A DNA stretch of 64,000 nt, from assembly GCA_964368645.1 (NCBI GenBank), contig CAYJBY010000004.1, positions 1-64,000 on the forward strand. The letters run 5' to 3'. Positions 62,528 through 64,000 of this stretch are shown piece after piece (position 1 is the stretch's first letter; every line of letters starts with the position of its first letter). This DNA comes from JAEDHM01 sp964368645 (GTDB lineage: Bacteria; Bacillota; Clostridia; Christensenellales; CAG-1252). The notes beneath the pieces were generated by a model that saw nothing but the letters and a program-made list of their open reading frames with translations, was not told where the DNA came from and made no database searches. The position numbers were made by a program, and so were the translations under genes.

Positions 62528-63985
62528 TTACAGCAGAAGAACCTTACCGTTGAGCCAAGCGTCGAAAAAGCCGTTCAGGTCGCACCCTGCGCTTTGTTCC
62601 AAGGTGCTGATAAGGTCGGTCTTGGTGGCTATTGCACAGCGGTATTTATCGGCGTATTGCCGTAAGCCTTCGATGATGCATTCTCCCTTTATGCTGTAGA
62701 GATTGGCGAACATAAGCATACCCTTTACGTACACGTTATAATAATAGGAATATCGGTTAAAATCCTCAATACAGCCCACGATTTTGGTTTGGTCGCCGCT
62801 TTTTCCCGCTACCGAACTGTACAGAGTATAACTGCTGTAATTAATGTCGTTCAGCTCCTTATACTCGGCTTGGTTGCCTTCGGCGAGATAGTAGTATGCC
62901 GTGGAAAACTCGGTCAGACTTTCGTCCAACCACGGCTCCCGTATTTGGTCGTTACCCACCTGACCGTACCACCATTGATGGGCGGTTTCGTGAGTGATAA
63001 CTCTTAAGAACTCCTTTCTCGGCAGGTCGTCCGCGGCATAAATCAAGCCGCTGTACTCCATACCGCCGAACGCGAAGGGGGTTTCCGCCACTACGAAGCT
63101 ACTGTAACCGTAGCTTCCGAATTTCTCGGAAAAAACGCCGAGAACGGCGGCGGCGTGATCGACTGTTTCCTTGGGGGTTTTGTCCTTAACGTAGTAATAC
63201 AGCACCCGTATATCGCCGCATTTCGAGGAACGCAGGGCAAACTTTTTCGATGCGCAAAAAGCCACGTCACGGGCGTTTTCCACGGTATAATGAAGGGTTT
63301 TTGTGCCGTCACTCGGAAAACAGCTTCCCTCGCCGCCGCTTGCCGCCACCACGTATTCATCGGGAACGGTGAGCCTGATTTCAAAGTCCGCGGTTTCGTT
63401 GTAAAAGGGATCGCCGAGGGAAAATAGGTCGCTGGTTAAGTAGCCGTCCTTATAAACGCAAACGGTGGGATAGAAATTCCCCAGATTATACACACCGTCG
63501 CAATAGCCCAGTCTGTGTCTTATGTTAGCGAGCCTTATTCGCCAAACAAGTTGGATTTCCACCCTTTGATTATGAACCGTAGAGGGGATAGGCAAGGTAA
63601 GTACGGCGTTGCATTTTCCGCTTAGACCGTAATTGACGGTTGCTCCGTTGACCTTAGCGGACAGCACGTCGATACCGCCGTAATTCACGCCCTTGGGGTA
63701 AGCGGCTTTTTCCTCTCCCTCCTCCACGGCTATTGCGGCGTAGGCGTTGGCGTTAAGCTGTAAGGGCAACTCGGTAATGCCGTCCGCAGGGGGATAATAG
63801 GTAATCGTCTGCAACCCGAAAAGGGAATTATCCTTATCGTCTAGGGTTACGTCAAGATAATAACTGCTTTTTTCGTGAGCGTAAGAAGAAAGGCTGTTTT
63901 CGCTATTCCGACAGCCCGTAAGGGGCAGTACGAGGGATAACAGCGCAACGAATATGAGTATAAGAGCAAGGACGCGTTTTTTCAT
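62528..63985 (-). CDS. lipoprotein M1-type metallopeptidase
   Basis: A 485-residue lipoprotein (LTGC, Cys25). The zinc site HETAHQWWYGQVG with the second Glu in WLDESLTEF matches the M1 (gluzincin) aminopeptidase family, and FAFGGMEYSGLI stands in the position of GAMEN. N-terminal beta-rich sequence (about 35-240) precedes the catalytic domain; the long C-terminal helical domain of aminopeptidase N is missing, so it is a short form. It probably trims peptides at the cell surface. The GAMEN change (Asn to Ser/Gly region) may alter exopeptidase specificity. Confidence 0.9.
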   Translation of the reverse strand: MKKRVLALILIFVALLSLVLPLTGCRNSENSLSSYAHEKSSYYLDVTLDDKDNSLFGLQTITYYPPADGITELPLQLNANAYAAIAVEEGEEKAAYPKGVNYGGIDVLSAKVNGATVNYGLSGKCNAVLTLPIPSTVHNQRVEIQLVWRIRLANIRHRLGYCDGVYNLGNFYPTVCVYKDGYLTSDLFSLGDPFYNETADFEIRLTVPDEYVVAASGGEGSCFPSDGTKTLHYTVENARDVAFCASKKFALRSSKCGDIRVLYYYVKDKTPKETVDHAAAVLGVFSEKFGSYGYSSFVVAETPFAFGGMEYSGLIYAADDLPRKEFLRVITHETAHQWWYGQVGNDQIREPWLDESLTEFSTAYYYLAEGNQAEYKELNDINYSSYTLYSSVAGKSGDQTKIVGCIEDFNRYSYYYNVYVKGMLMFANLYSIKGECIIEGLRQYADKYRCAIATKTDLISTLEQSAGCDLNGFFDAWLNGKVLLL

Positions 63986-64000
63986 AATAATTGATATGCG

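Overview
The window is bacterial chromosome from a spore-forming anaerobe of the class Clostridia (Bacillota), probably an uncultured gut-type lineage. This rests on gene content, not on a database match: spoIIR, sleB and ypeB (sporulation and germination), pyruvate:ferredoxin oxidoreductase (anaerobic metabolism), an ECF vitamin transporter module, YuaF/YuaG-type NfeD plus flotillin, strong AGGAGG-type ribosome binding sites and sigma-A promoters.

Bases 1-6600 are an acquired island. It starts inside one large serine recombinase, which overlaps a second complete one. A four-gene operon follows, visibly more AT-rich than the rest: a one-TM small protein, an alpha-toroid-like protein, a class I SAM methyltransferase and an RBBP9/YdeN-like serine hydrolase, with its own promoter and terminator. 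After it come short repeats and a perfect three-way-junction palindrome, then tRNA-Val(CAC) on the minus strand. I could not assign the operon to a known system; together with the Y-shaped element it is the best candidate for something undescribed.

From 6.7 to 34 kb the window is chromosomal: purA-guaA-purB (AMP and GMP synthesis), a ROK-like regulator, Rel (ppGpp synthesis and hydrolysis), GH38 alpha-mannosidase, a GDPD-like phosphodiesterase, a phosphoribosyltransferase, deoD, a zinc-ribbon membrane protein, three alpha/beta hydrolases (two of them lipoproteins), a GPH/MFS sugar symporter, citrate synthase, a small six-cysteine protein, a degenerate Fe-ADH/DHQS-like protein and a NagD-type HAD phosphatase.

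From 34 to 64 kb lie secG-rnr-smpB (export and trans-translation), a methionine pair (metY and acetyl-type metA), an FAD oxidoreductase, lysoplasmalogenase, nfeD-flotillin, ispE, spoIIR-sleB-ypeB, an XRE repressor divergent from a DUF6273-type lipoprotein across three matching operators, PFOR, a VWA lipoprotein, ecfS-ecfA1-ecfA2-ecfT-truA, rplM-rpsI and an M1-type metallopeptidase lipoprotein. Several intergenic regions carry degenerate short-period repeats, and three genes (smpB, ecfA1, ispE) have a -10 box so close to the start codon that leaderless mRNA is likely.
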